Source: Selenomonadaceae bacterium (lineage in GTDB: Bacteria; Bacillota; Negativicutes; Selenomonadales; Selenomonadaceae). From it: DNA of 6,135 nt. A program made the position numbers and the translations under genes. A model generated the notes under the pieces. The model was given only the letters and a program-made list of their open reading frames with translations. It ran no database searches and had not been told where the DNA came from. The DNA lies in assembly GCA_017529085.1 (NCBI GenBank), contig JAFXOC010000437.1:1-6135 (forward strand), in the 5' to 3' direction. The first letter of the stretch is position 1, and each line of letters begins with the position of its first letter. Of the stretch, positions 1 through 6,060 are shown piece by piece.

Positions 1-28
1 CGAGTAATAAGTAATACAACACGGTGAT

Positions 29-54
29 GTGAAAGGCGAATTAGCGCCGTTCAC
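29..54. other. Imperfect hairpin in the left-edge spacer
   Basis: GTGAA (29-33) and GGCG (35-38) pair with CGCC (45-48) and TTCAC (50-54) around a 6-nt loop, with one A-G mismatch, giving nine base pairs. No T-run follows on either strand, so it is not a classic terminator. All three plus-strand frames reach a stop within the first 27 bases, so at most the last few codons of an upstream gene could lie here, and none can be assigned. On the minus strand a frame is open from a GTG at 54 to the window edge (18 codons), which is too short to judge. Confidence 0.35.
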
Positions 55-61
55 AGAGGTC

Positions 62-185
62 CCTTCCACCGCTTTGCGGTCCCCCCTCCCTCTAAGAGGG
101 AGGCTTCTCTACCGCGACTTTTGAGCCTAAAGTTTTAGTTTGCCACTAAAAAGCCCCCCTCCTAGAGGGGGGTAGGGGGGAGAGT
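62..185 (+). repeat. GC-rich palindromic repeat element, copy R1
   Basis: This roughly 124-bp element recurs in inverted orientation at 1521-1642. It holds three hairpins in order: ACCGC-TTT-GCGGT (68-80), an 8-bp stem CCTCCCTC/GAGGGAGG with loop TAA (85-103), and an 8-bp stem CCCCCCTC/GAGGGGGG with loop CTA (154-172), followed by TAGGGGGG. The middle part (about 105-150) is AT-richer and less conserved between the copies. There is no coding potential. Similar short GC palindromic elements are common in clostridial spacers and resemble REP or MITE-type non-autonomous repeats, but the family is not identified here. It lies just upstream of the tRNA-Pro promoter. Confidence 0.8.
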
Positions 186-229
186 CCCCTGAATACAAAA
201 AACATTTTCACGTTAAATTGAGATTTTGC

Positions 230-259
230 TTGACAGCGACATGAAAAATGTGGTAGACT
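230..259 (+). promoter_or_regulatory. Promoter of tRNA-Pro
   Basis: A perfect -35 box TTGACA (230-235) is followed after 18 nt by TAGACT (254-259), which matches four of six positions of the -10 consensus. The preceding TGG gives an extended -10 (TGN). Transcription would begin about 5-7 nt before the mature tRNA at 271. An imperfect inverted repeat, ACATTTTCA (202-210) against TGAAAAATGT (242-251), flanks the -35 box; its meaning is unknown. The promoter is separate from the GC-rich repeat, which ends at about 185. Confidence 0.7.
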
Positions 260-270
260 ATGCAGGTAAT

Positions 271-347
271 CGGGACGTAGCTCAGCTTGGTAGAGCGCTT
301 TCTTGGGGTGGAAGAGGTCGCAAGTTCAAATCTTGTCGTTCCGACCA
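271..347 (+). tRNA. tRNA-Pro (anticodon GGG)
   Basis: A complete cloverleaf of 77 nt can be folded by hand. The acceptor stem CGGGACG (271-277) pairs with CGTTCCG (337-343) with one G-U pair. The D stem is GCTC/GAGC (280-283 with 293-296). The anticodon stem CTTTC/GGAAG (298-302 with 310-314) encloses the loop TTGGGGT (303-309), giving anticodon GGG at 305-307 followed by G37, the position methylated by TrmD in bacterial proline tRNAs. The variable region is five bases and the T stem is GCAAG/CTTGT around TTCAAAT. The discriminator A (344) and the 3' CCA (345-347) are encoded. It reads CCC and CCU codons. It is a single-gene transcription unit with its own promoter and terminator. Confidence 0.96.
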
Positions 348-360
348 GTTGAAGCAGGAA

Positions 361-393
361 GGGCTTTCCATTTGGAAAGCTCCTTTTTTTTTT
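361..393 (+). terminator. Intrinsic terminator of tRNA-Pro
   Basis: GGGCTTTCC (361-369) pairs with GGAAAGCTC (374-382) through one G-U pair, with an ATTT loop, and is followed by a run of ten T (384-393). It lies 13 nt after the tRNA 3' end and separates the tRNA transcript from prs. Confidence 0.92.
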
Positions 394-446
394 GCCCAAA
401 AACACAATATTACCTCATTACAGAAAATTTAGGATTAAAATAACGC

Positions 447-475
447 TTGCATATAGTAAAACTTTATGCAATAAT
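447..475 (+). promoter_or_regulatory. Putative prs promoter overlapped by a 25-bp dyad
   Basis: TTGCAT (447-452, weak -35) and AATAAT (470-475, five of six -10 matches) are 17 nt apart, placing the start near 482 and leaving a 5' leader of about 55 nt. The same bases form an imperfect palindrome. The arm TTGCATATAGT (447-457) and the arm ACTTTATGCAA (461-471) are reverse complements at ten of eleven positions around AAA. A dyad over both promoter boxes is the usual place for a repressor operator. It does not resemble the PurR box as I know it. The promoter call is moderate; the dyad itself is read directly. Confidence 0.5.
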
Positions 476-498
476 CAAGCTGTAAGTTTTGTGTCGTC

Positions 499-516
499 CT
501 TGCGTATTTGCGCAAG
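499..516 (+). other. Small hairpin in the prs leader
   Basis: CTTGCG (499-504) pairs with CGCAAG (511-516) around a 6-nt loop. It ends five bases before the ribosome binding site GAAGGAG (522-528). It has no T-run and is short, so a role in controlling translation is only a possibility. Confidence 0.35.
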
Positions 517-536
517 TGTATGAAGGAGTTTTTGAC

Positions 537-1493
537 ATGGAGTTTAAAAGAGATAATCTTCGCATTATGACCGGAAACGCTAATCCCGCTCTTGCAAAAA
601 GTATTGCGGATTGCTTGGAGGTAAATCTTACCAACGTCATAGTCGGGCATTTTAACAACGGCGAAATTCAGGTCATGATTGAAGAAAGCATCCGCGGAAA
701 AGATATCTACATCATCCAACCCACAAGTCAACCGGTAAACGATAACCTAATGGAACTCCTTATAATGGTGGACGCTTGCAGAAGGGCTTCCGCCAACAGC
801 GTAACCGCAGTCGTACCCTACTACGCCTATGCAAGGCAGGACAGAAAAACCAGAGGTCGCGAGCCGATTTCCGCAAAGCTTGTCGCAAACCTTCTTGAAA
901 CGGCAGGTTGCGACAGAGTGATTACTGTAGACCTTCATGCGGGACAAATTCAAGGATTTTTCGATATTCCCGTCGATCACATAGCGGCGGCTCCCGTTAT
1001 CGCCAAATACTTAAAAGAACAGAATTACCCCGATGTCGTCGTGGTGTCGCCAGATCTTGGGGGCGTGACGAGAGCGCGTATTTTGGCGGATTATTTGCGC
1101 GCGCCGATAGCCATAATAGAAAAACGCCGCCCGAAACCCGGCGTTGCGGAGGTTATGAACCTTATCGGCGACGTTGAAGGCAAAACCGCCATTATAATCG
1201 ACGATATTGTAGATTCTGCCGGCTCTTTGATAGAAGGCACGAAAGCGCTCGTGGATTTAAAGGTACAACGAGTGCTTGCCTGCTGTTCGCATGCTATTTT
1301 AAGCGGTCCCGCAAAGGAACGTATCGAAAGCTCGCCGCTTGAAAAATTGGTTGTAACGGATACTATCGCTCTTCCCGAAGATAAGCAGATGGAGAAAATA
1401 GTGGTGCTTTCCATGGCGGAACCTATTGCGGAAGTAATCCAGTGTATTCAATCTCACGAGTCCGTCAGCAGATTATTTGAAAAAAGATGTTGA
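537..1493 (+). CDS. prs: Ribose-phosphate pyrophosphokinase (PRPP synthetase, class I)
   Basis: This cytosolic enzyme transfers the pyrophosphate group of ATP to ribose 5-phosphate, making PRPP for purine, pyrimidine, histidine, tryptophan and NAD synthesis. The 318-residue product is full length for the family. Landmarks are FNNGE at 39-43 (adenine-contact segment, usually F-x-D-G-E), YYAYARQDRK at 95-104, VDLHAGQIQGFFDIP at 131-145 with the metal-binding His134, SPDLGGVTRA at 171-180, the flexible catalytic loop KRRPKPG at 196-202, and the PRPP/ribose-5-phosphate binding loop DDIVDSAGS at 222-230. The ATG at 537 is chosen because GAAGGAG ends 8 nt before it and the protein then begins as family members do; the frame is open further upstream to a TTG at 489 without support. 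It is monocistronic, convergent with the transporter operon, and has a dyad-bearing promoter. The acidic adenine-contact residue is Asn41 here. Confidence 0.97.
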   Translation: MEFKRDNLRIMTGNANPALAKSIADCLEVNLTNVIVGHFNNGEIQVMIEESIRGKDIYIIQPTSQPVNDNLMELLIMVDACRRASANSVTAVVPYYAYARQDRKTRGREPISAKLVANLLETAGCDRVITVDLHAGQIQGFFDIPVDHIAAAPVIAKYLKEQNYPDVVVVSPDLGGVTRARILADYLRAPIAIIEKRRPKPGVAEVMNLIGDVEGKTAIIIDDIVDSAGSLIEGTKALVDLKVQRVLACCSHAILSGPAKERIESSPLEKLVVTDTIALPEDKQMEKIVVLSMAEPIAEVIQCIQSHESVSRLFEKRC

Positions 1494-1520
1494 AATACAT
1501 TATTACTGTTTATTCGCGAA

Positions 1521-1642
1521 ACTTTCCCCCCTACCCCCCTCTAAGAGGGGGGCTCGGTTAGAGGAAATATGAAATTTTGGCTCAAAAGCAGAGGTTGTGA
1601 AGCCTCTCTCTTAGAGGGAGGGGGACCGCGAAGCGGTGGAAG
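1521..1642 (-). repeat. GC-rich palindromic repeat element, copy R2 (inverted)
   Basis: Read on the minus strand, this is the same element as 62-185, with the same order of hairpins. On plus coordinates these are an 8-bp CCCCCCTC/GAGGGGGG stem (1534-1552), an 8-bp stem at 1603-1621 containing one G-T pair where R1 has G-C, and ACCGC-GAA-GCGGT (1625-1637). The terminal blocks are nearly identical to R1, while the central AT-richer part has diverged, which fits selection for, or origin from, the palindromic ends. No target-site duplication is obvious. It lies 28 bp after the prs stop and before the likely prs terminator. Confidence 0.8.
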
Positions 1643-1687
1643 GAGAGCCATGAAGAGCACAATGTTTATTGGTTTGTTTACAATCGT

Positions 1688-1716
1688 AAGCGCCTAGCAT
1701 CTGCGGGCGCTTTTTT
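1688..1716 (+). terminator. Intrinsic terminator, probably of prs
   Basis: AAGCGCC (1688-1694) pairs with GGCGCTT (1706-1712), and the stem runs into TTTTTTA (1711-1717). The T-run is on the plus strand only, so it serves transcripts arriving from prs, about 195 nt upstream. It abuts and slightly overlaps the stop codon of the convergent permease gene (TAA, read 1717-1715). No separate minus-strand terminator for the permease is visible between here and R2. Confidence 0.75.
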
Positions 1717-2554
1717 ATTTGATAAATTTTTTTCTAAGCAAAAGCGTGACGAAAAACAACGCCGCTCCCACCGCCACAATGGTTGCCCCGGCTGACGTGT
1801 CTATGTAAAAGGCCGTTATCAGCCCCGTTACGCCGCTTATCATGGCGAATAGAACCGAACAGAAGTGATAACTTTTTACATTGTTGGTTACGTTGCGCGC
1901 GGCGGCTGCGGGCAATACTAAAAGAGAATTGATTAGAAGTATCCCTACCCACTCGATGCTGATAGCCACAATTACCGCTAAAACGCTTGCAAAAACGGCT
2001 TCGTAAAAAAAGGGCGAAACTCCGCGGCTTTTCGCAACGGACGCGCTTACCATGCCGATTAAGAGCTTGTTATACATAAGCGCCCATATCAAAACTGTCA
2101 GTAAAAACACGGCGGTCAATGTTAATATTTCCGCTTCCTTTATACTTAACAAATCGCCAATCAAATATTTCGCGTATTTTTGAAACTCTCCGCCATACGT
2201 CATAAGCATAAGTCCTAAAGCAATCGCTGTGGATGAAAACACGCCTATCACCGTATCCGCGCCCATTCGGGTTTTATTTTTTATATAAGTGATTAATATT
2301 GCAAAAATCACTGAAAAAATCAGCAGGGAAAGTTTCGGCGAAAAAATTCCGCATACAACGCCCACAGCTATTCCGGTAAACGCGCCGTGACCCAAAGAAT
2401 CCGAAAAAAAAGCCATTCTGCTTTCCACCACCATGGTGCTTAAAATCCCGAAAAGAGGAGTTACCAATAAAGTTGCAAGCAAAGCGTGTTTCATAAAAGC
2501 GTAGCTTATAAAATCAAAGGGAAGCGTATCCATAAGATTAAATACTATATCCAC
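1715..2554 (-). CDS. Metal ABC transporter permease, ABC-3 family (ZnuB/TroC/MntB-like)
   Basis: This is an integral membrane subunit of a divalent-metal importer, expected to work as a dimer with the ATPase encoded just upstream. The 279-residue product is almost entirely hydrophobic helices (about seven to eight segments, for example near 21-42, 57-90, 102-120, 143-162, 185-218, 232-250 and 254-273). The conserved ABC-3 stretches are present: FFSDSLGHGAFTGIAVG (49-65), GADTVIGVFSSTAIALG (98-114) and VGILLINSLLVLPAAAARN (203-221). The GTG at 2554 is taken as the start because AAGGGAGG lies 7 nt before it; an in-frame ATG at 2599 has no comparable site. It overlaps the ATPase gene by 17 nt, implying translational coupling. 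Zinc and manganese importers of this family cannot be told apart from this sequence; zinc is a slightly better guess. Confidence 0.9.
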   Translation of the reverse strand: MDIVFNLMDTLPFDFISYAFMKHALLATLLVTPLFGILSTMVVESRMAFFSDSLGHGAFTGIAVGVVCGIFSPKLSLLIFSVIFAILITYIKNKTRMGADTVIGVFSSTAIALGLMLMTYGGEFQKYAKYLIGDLLSIKEAEILTLTAVFLLTVLIWALMYNKLLIGMVSASVAKSRGVSPFFYEAVFASVLAVIVAISIEWVGILLINSLLVLPAAAARNVTNNVKSYHFCSVLFAMISGVTGLITAFYIDTSAGATIVAVGAALFFVTLLLRKKFIK

Positions 2555-3314
2555 TATCTGGCCTCCCTTGAGAAAAATCAACGCCACGTATATTGTCAAA
2601 AACTTCTTCCGGATTTCCCGCAGCTTTTATACCATGCTCCATCACAACGACTCTGTCCGCGTATTTTTTTACCAAATCCAAATCATGCGACACTAAAATT
2701 ATCGCCATATCTTCTTTTTCGCGAAGGTTTGACACTATCTCCAAAAATAGCGCTCTACCTTCGTAATCTACGCCTGATATGGGCTCGTCCAAGAGCAGCA
2801 AATTAGGCAACGGGTTAAGAGAAAGCGCCAACATCACCCGTTGTAATTCTCCGCCCGACAACGCGCCGAGTCGCCTTTCGATCAAATACTCAGCCTTCAC
2901 CCTACTAAGCGCGGCTTCTACTTTTTTTAGCATGGATTTTCGCGTAGGGAGCCACACAGGGAATACGCCAAGCGCCGCTGCGAATAAATCATATACGCTT
3001 ATAGGCGCTGTTCTGTCAAATCTCAGTTCTTGAGGCACATAACCAATCACGGGTTTTTTTGCCATTTCGCCGTTTGCGCCGACAAAGGTCAGCGTTCCTC
3101 CATGAGGTACTTCTCCCAATACGGCTCTTAAAAACGTACTCTTCCCTGCGCCGTTTGCTCCTATTATCGCAGTCAACTCGCCGCAGTGAACGTGTAAATT
3201 AACGCCTTCAAACACCGTTAATTCCCCTGATTTTACAGAAAAATTTTCTATTTTGGTACAACAAAAATCCCCGCAGCCCTCGTTTTTTACATGATGCAAT
3301 ATTTTTTTTATCAA
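2538..3314 (-). CDS. Metal ABC transporter ATP-binding protein (ZnuC/MntA-like)
   Basis: This is the cytoplasmic ATPase that powers the metal importer with the following permease. The 258 residues show a full nucleotide-binding domain: Walker A GANGAGKST (52-60), Q-loop PQEL with Gln95, signature LSGGELQR (152-159), Walker B LLLLDEP (172-178), D-loop SGVD (180-183) and switch His210. The segment IGYVPQ followed by PISVYDL (104-110) is typical of the zinc/manganese branch. A cysteine cluster CGDFCC (14-19) and C44 precede the Walker A. The start is TTG at 3314, which has AAAGGAAG 6 nt upstream; another in-frame TTG at 3341 lies before that site and close to the argH terminator. Only about 35 nt separate the terminator from the start, so a dedicated promoter would have to overlap the stem, or expression depends on readthrough from argGH. 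Confidence 0.9.
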   Translation of the reverse strand: MIKKILHHVKNEGCGDFCCTKIENFSVKSGELTVFEGVNLHVHCGELTAIIGANGAGKSTFLRAVLGEVPHGGTLTFVGANGEMAKKPVIGYVPQELRFDRTAPISVYDLFAAALGVFPVWLPTRKSMLKKVEAALSRVKAEYLIERRLGALSGGELQRVMLALSLNPLPNLLLLDEPISGVDYEGRALFLEIVSNLREKEDMAIILVSHDLDLVKKYADRVVVMEHGIKAAGNPEEVFDNIRGVDFSQGRPDSGYSI

Positions 3315-3325
3315 TGGTTTCTTCC

Positions 3326-3342
3326 TTTGGTTTAAAATCAAA
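3326..3342 (-). promoter_or_regulatory. Operator-like dyad before the metal transporter ATPase gene
   Basis: The arm TTTGATTT and the arm AAACCAAA (minus strand) are complementary at seven of eight positions around a single central base. The dyad overlaps the ribosome binding site of the ATPase gene (AAAGGAAG, 3328-3321) and lies immediately after the argH terminator. Metal uptake operons are often controlled by Fur/Zur- or DtxR/MntR-type repressors binding near the start, but this is not a clear match to either consensus. In such AT-rich sequence it could arise by chance. Confidence 0.3.
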
Positions 3343-3349
3343 CGAAATT

Positions 3350-3383
3350 AAAAAAGAGCTTAGCTTTTTCTAAGCTCTTTTTT
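3350..3383 (-). terminator. Strong intrinsic terminator after argGH, bidirectional in form
   Basis: AAAAAAGAGCTTAG (3350-3363) pairs perfectly with CTAAGCTCTTTTTT (3370-3383) around a 6-nt loop, giving 14 base pairs. On the minus strand, which carries argG and argH, the stem ends in TTTTTT followed by AATTT, 23 nt after the argH stop. The plus strand also ends in six T, so it could act in both directions. It stands between argH and the metal transporter genes and makes these two likely separate transcription units. Confidence 0.92.
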
Positions 3384-3405
3384 GATTTATCATTAGTCAA
3401 TCATT

Positions 3406-4830
3406 CTATATCAAAATCTGTCGATCAGCCGCCTCTTTAGCATATTGCTTTTCAGCTTCGATTATCTTTTGAGAGAGTTCTCGTTGGAGTTTGACCTGCT
3501 CATAACCCGTGCCGCCTAACGAATTTCGTCCCGCAACGCAGGTTTCGGGGCGAATAGCGTCCTTTATGTCATCGTCAAACAGCGGCGATAGGCTTTTAAA
3601 TTCCTCTATGCTTAAATCCTTTAAGTAAACGCCTTTCTCTATAGCGTAATGCACTGCTTTTCCGGCAACTTCGTGAGCGCCCCTAAACGGCATTCCCTTT
3701 TTCACCAGATAATCCGCCAAATCCGTAGCGTTTGAGAAATCCTCCTCAACGGCGCGGCGCATCATGTCCTCTTTAACCTTCATGCCGCGAATTATTCTGG
3801 CGTATACGAGCAAACTGAATTTCACCGTGTCGATAGCATCGAAAAGCCCTTCCTTATCCTCTTGCAAATCCTTGTTGTATGCAAGGGGAAGTCCTTTAAC
3901 AGTTGTCAGCATAGCCGTCAAATGACCAATAACCCTGCCTGCTTTGCCCCGCACAAGCTCCGATACGTCGGGGTTTTTCTTTTGTGGCATCATGGAAGAG
4001 CCTGTGCAATGGGCATCGTCAAGCTCTATGAAGGAAAATTCCCTTGAACACCAAAGTATAGTTTCTTCGCTTAACCTTGACAAATGCGCCATTAAAATAG
4101 AAGCAGCCGACAAGAATTCCATGATGTAATCCCTGTCGCTTACCGCATCCAAACTGTTATGATAAATGCTCCCGAAGTTAAGTTCCTTCGCTACAAATTC
4201 CCTGTCAATCGGAAACGTCGTACCCGCCAATGCGCCCGCGCCTAACGGCATTATGTCCGCTCTTTCGTAAACGCCTTGAAATCTTGCAAAATCCCGCACC
4301 AGCATCGCAAAATACGCAAGCATGTGATGCGCGAAAAGTATGGGCTGCGCCCTTTGCAAATGCGTGTACCCCGGCATTATAACGTCTTTATATTTATCGG
4401 CAGTTTCTAAGAGAGCTTCCTGCATATCAATTATAAGGGCTTCAATCTCCGCAACCTCGCGGCGAACGTAAAGATGAGTGTCAAGCGCAACCTGATCGTT
4501 TCGGCTGCGGGCGGTGTGAAGTCTCCCGCCCGCTTCGCCGATAGCGTCCGTCAGCCGCTTTTCGATGTTCATGTGAATATCTTCAAGGTCAACGGAAAAT
4601 TCGAAATTGCCCTCTTCAATATCTTTTAAAATCTTCTTCAATCCCGCAACAATCGCTTCTTTATCTTCCGATGAAATAATCCCGCATTTTTGAAGCATTG
4701 TCGCATGAGCGATAGACCCCGCTATATCCTCATAATACATTCGCTTATCAAAATCAATAGACGCTTGAAACTCGTTTATCATCTCGTCCGTTGTCTTAGA
4801 AAAGCGACCGCCCCAAAGCTTTTCGCTCAT
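3406..4830 (-). CDS. argH: Argininosuccinate lyase
   Basis: This cytosolic enzyme splits argininosuccinate into arginine and fumarate, the last step of arginine synthesis. The 474-residue product is full length for the fumarase/aspartase superfamily and starts with the typical MSEKLWGGRF. The three superfamily regions are present: HTARSRNDQVALD (105-117), GYTHLQRAQPILFAHH (154-169, with His157 in the catalytic THLQ) and the signature GSSMMPQKKNPD (277-288), whose serine loop holds the catalytic base. It acts as a homotetramer in known members. The ATG overlaps the argG stop in the arrangement ATGA (4830-4827), and AGGAG inside the end of argG lies 8 nt before it, so the two genes are translationally coupled. 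A perfect-stem terminator follows. Nothing is missing or disrupted. Confidence 0.97.
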   Translation of the reverse strand: MSEKLWGGRFSKTTDEMINEFQASIDFDKRMYYEDIAGSIAHATMLQKCGIISSEDKEAIVAGLKKILKDIEEGNFEFSVDLEDIHMNIEKRLTDAIGEAGGRLHTARSRNDQVALDTHLYVRREVAEIEALIIDMQEALLETADKYKDVIMPGYTHLQRAQPILFAHHMLAYFAMLVRDFARFQGVYERADIMPLGAGALAGTTFPIDREFVAKELNFGSIYHNSLDAVSDRDYIMEFLSAASILMAHLSRLSEETILWCSREFSFIELDDAHCTGSSMMPQKKNPDVSELVRGKAGRVIGHLTAMLTTVKGLPLAYNKDLQEDKEGLFDAIDTVKFSLLVYARIIRGMKVKEDMMRRAVEEDFSNATDLADYLVKKGMPFRGAHEVAGKAVHYAIEKGVYLKDLSIEEFKSLSPLFDDDIKDAIRPETCVAGRNSLGGTGYEQVKLQRELSQKIIEAEKQYAKEAADRQILI

Positions 4831-6035
4831 TTCTGTTTCTCCTGCATAAGAGCGCGCACCTTTAAAGGCAAGCCGAACAGATTGATGAAGCCTGTAGCGT
4901 CCGCCTGATCATATACATCGTCATGCTCGAATGTCACAAACTCTTGACTATACAAGGAATAAGGTGATTTTGCCCCCGCTGAGAGTATATTTCCCTTGTA
5001 AAGTTTCAACCTAACCGTACCCGTTACTGTTTCCTGAGTGCTGTCAACGAACGCCGCCAAAGCTTCCCTTAACTGTGAGAACCACATTCCATCGTAAACC
5101 AATTCCGCATAGCGGACCGCAACCTGCTCTTTGTAATGGAAGGTAGCTCTATCCAAGCAGAGGTATTCAAGTTCCCTATGAGCGTAATACAGTATGGATC
5201 CGCCGGGATTTTCATAAACGCCCCTAGACTTCATTCCCACAAGGCGGTTTTCGCAAATATCGTCGATACCAACGCCGTTTCTTGCGCCAATCTCGTTAAG
5301 TTTCGTCAAAAGTTCCACGGCGCCCAACTTCTCATCGTTTACCGCAACGGGAACGCCCTTTTCAAAGGTAATCGTCACATATTCCGCTTTATCCGGCGCA
5401 TCCTCCGGCGCTTTTGAGATCATAAACATGGAATTTTTCGGCTCGTTCCAAGGATCCTCCAAATCCGAGCCTTCATGTGACAAATGCCAGATATTCCTGT
5501 CCATGCTGTAAGTCTTATTCTCCGTCGCAACGGGGATATTATGCTTCTTCGCGTACTCAATCTCAGCCGAACGCGAATCTAAATCCCATTCTCTCCACGG
5601 CGCGATTATCTTAATATTGGGCATCAACGCCTTCACGGTAAGCTCAAACCTCACCTGATCGTTGCCTTTACCCGTCGCTCCGTGCGCGATAGCGTCCGCG
5701 CCTTCCTGTTTTGCAATCTCAACCAACTTCTTTGCGATAATGGGTCTTGCGAAAGAAGTCCCCAAAAGATACTTTCCTTCGTAAACTGCCCCCGCCTTTA
5801 ACGTAGGCCAAACGTATTCTTCCAAAAATTCTTTCGTCAAATCCGCGATAAACACCTTAGACGCGCCGGAAGCCATCGCCTTTTCCTGCACAACGTCAAG
5901 TTCGTCGCCCTGACCCACGTCTGCGCAAACGGCGATAACATCGCAATTATCATAATGCTCCTTTAACCAAGGAATTATAACCGACGTGTCCAATCCGCCC
6001 GAATAAGCCAAAACTACCTTCTGAATCTTTCCCAT
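4827..6035 (-). CDS. argG: Argininosuccinate synthase
   Basis: This enzyme joins citrulline and aspartate using ATP, giving argininosuccinate, AMP and pyrophosphate; argH then releases arginine. The 402-residue product is full length. It opens with the ATP pyrophosphatase P-loop AYSGGLDTSVI (10-20) and carries the family segments EGKYLLGTSFARPIIAK (86-102), AHGATGKGNDQVRFE (117-131) and IIAPWREW (143-150). The start at 6035 is chosen because MGKIQKVVLAYSGGLDTS is the normal beginning; AAAGGAAG lies about 10 nt upstream, a rather long but workable spacing. The frame stays open for 28 more codons into a palindromic repeat, which is not believed to be translated. The promoter is not visible and may lie beyond the right edge; no ArgR-type box was recognised. 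Confidence 0.97.
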   Translation of the reverse strand: MGKIQKVVLAYSGGLDTSVIIPWLKEHYDNCDVIAVCADVGQGDELDVVQEKAMASGASKVFIADLTKEFLEEYVWPTLKAGAVYEGKYLLGTSFARPIIAKKLVEIAKQEGADAIAHGATGKGNDQVRFELTVKALMPNIKIIAPWREWDLDSRSAEIEYAKKHNIPVATENKTYSMDRNIWHLSHEGSDLEDPWNEPKNSMFMISKAPEDAPDKAEYVTITFEKGVPVAVNDEKLGAVELLTKLNEIGARNGVGIDDICENRLVGMKSRGVYENPGGSILYYAHRELEYLCLDRATFHYKEQVAVRYAELVYDGMWFSQLREALAAFVDSTQETVTGTVRLKLYKGNILSAGAKSPYSLYSQEFVTFEHDDVYDQADATGFINLFGLPLKVRALMQEKQK

Positions 6036-6060
6036 TTCTTTAATTCTTCCTTTCTTTTTG

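Noticed and set aside
62..185. R1 as a CRISPR fragment, riboswitch or terminator
   Set aside because: There are no regularly spaced direct repeats, no recognisable riboswitch core, and no T-runs after the GC stems.
226..432. Short ORFs on both strands across the tRNA-Pro gene
   Set aside because: They run through the tRNA and its terminator; the cloverleaf fully explains the sequence.
489..536. Upstream TTG start for prs
   Set aside because: It would read through the leader hairpin and the GAAGGAG ribosome site; the ATG at 537 is well spaced and matches the family N-terminus.
908..1414. ORFs of about 90-107 codons in other frames of prs, and similar ones inside argG, argH and the transporter genes
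   Set aside because: They lie wholly within well-conserved genes, lack ribosome sites and have no recognisable protein features.
2555..2599. ATG start at 2599 for the permease
   Set aside because: No good ribosome site precedes it, whereas AAGGGAGG sits 7 nt before the GTG at 2554; the extra 15 residues do not look like a family N-terminus.
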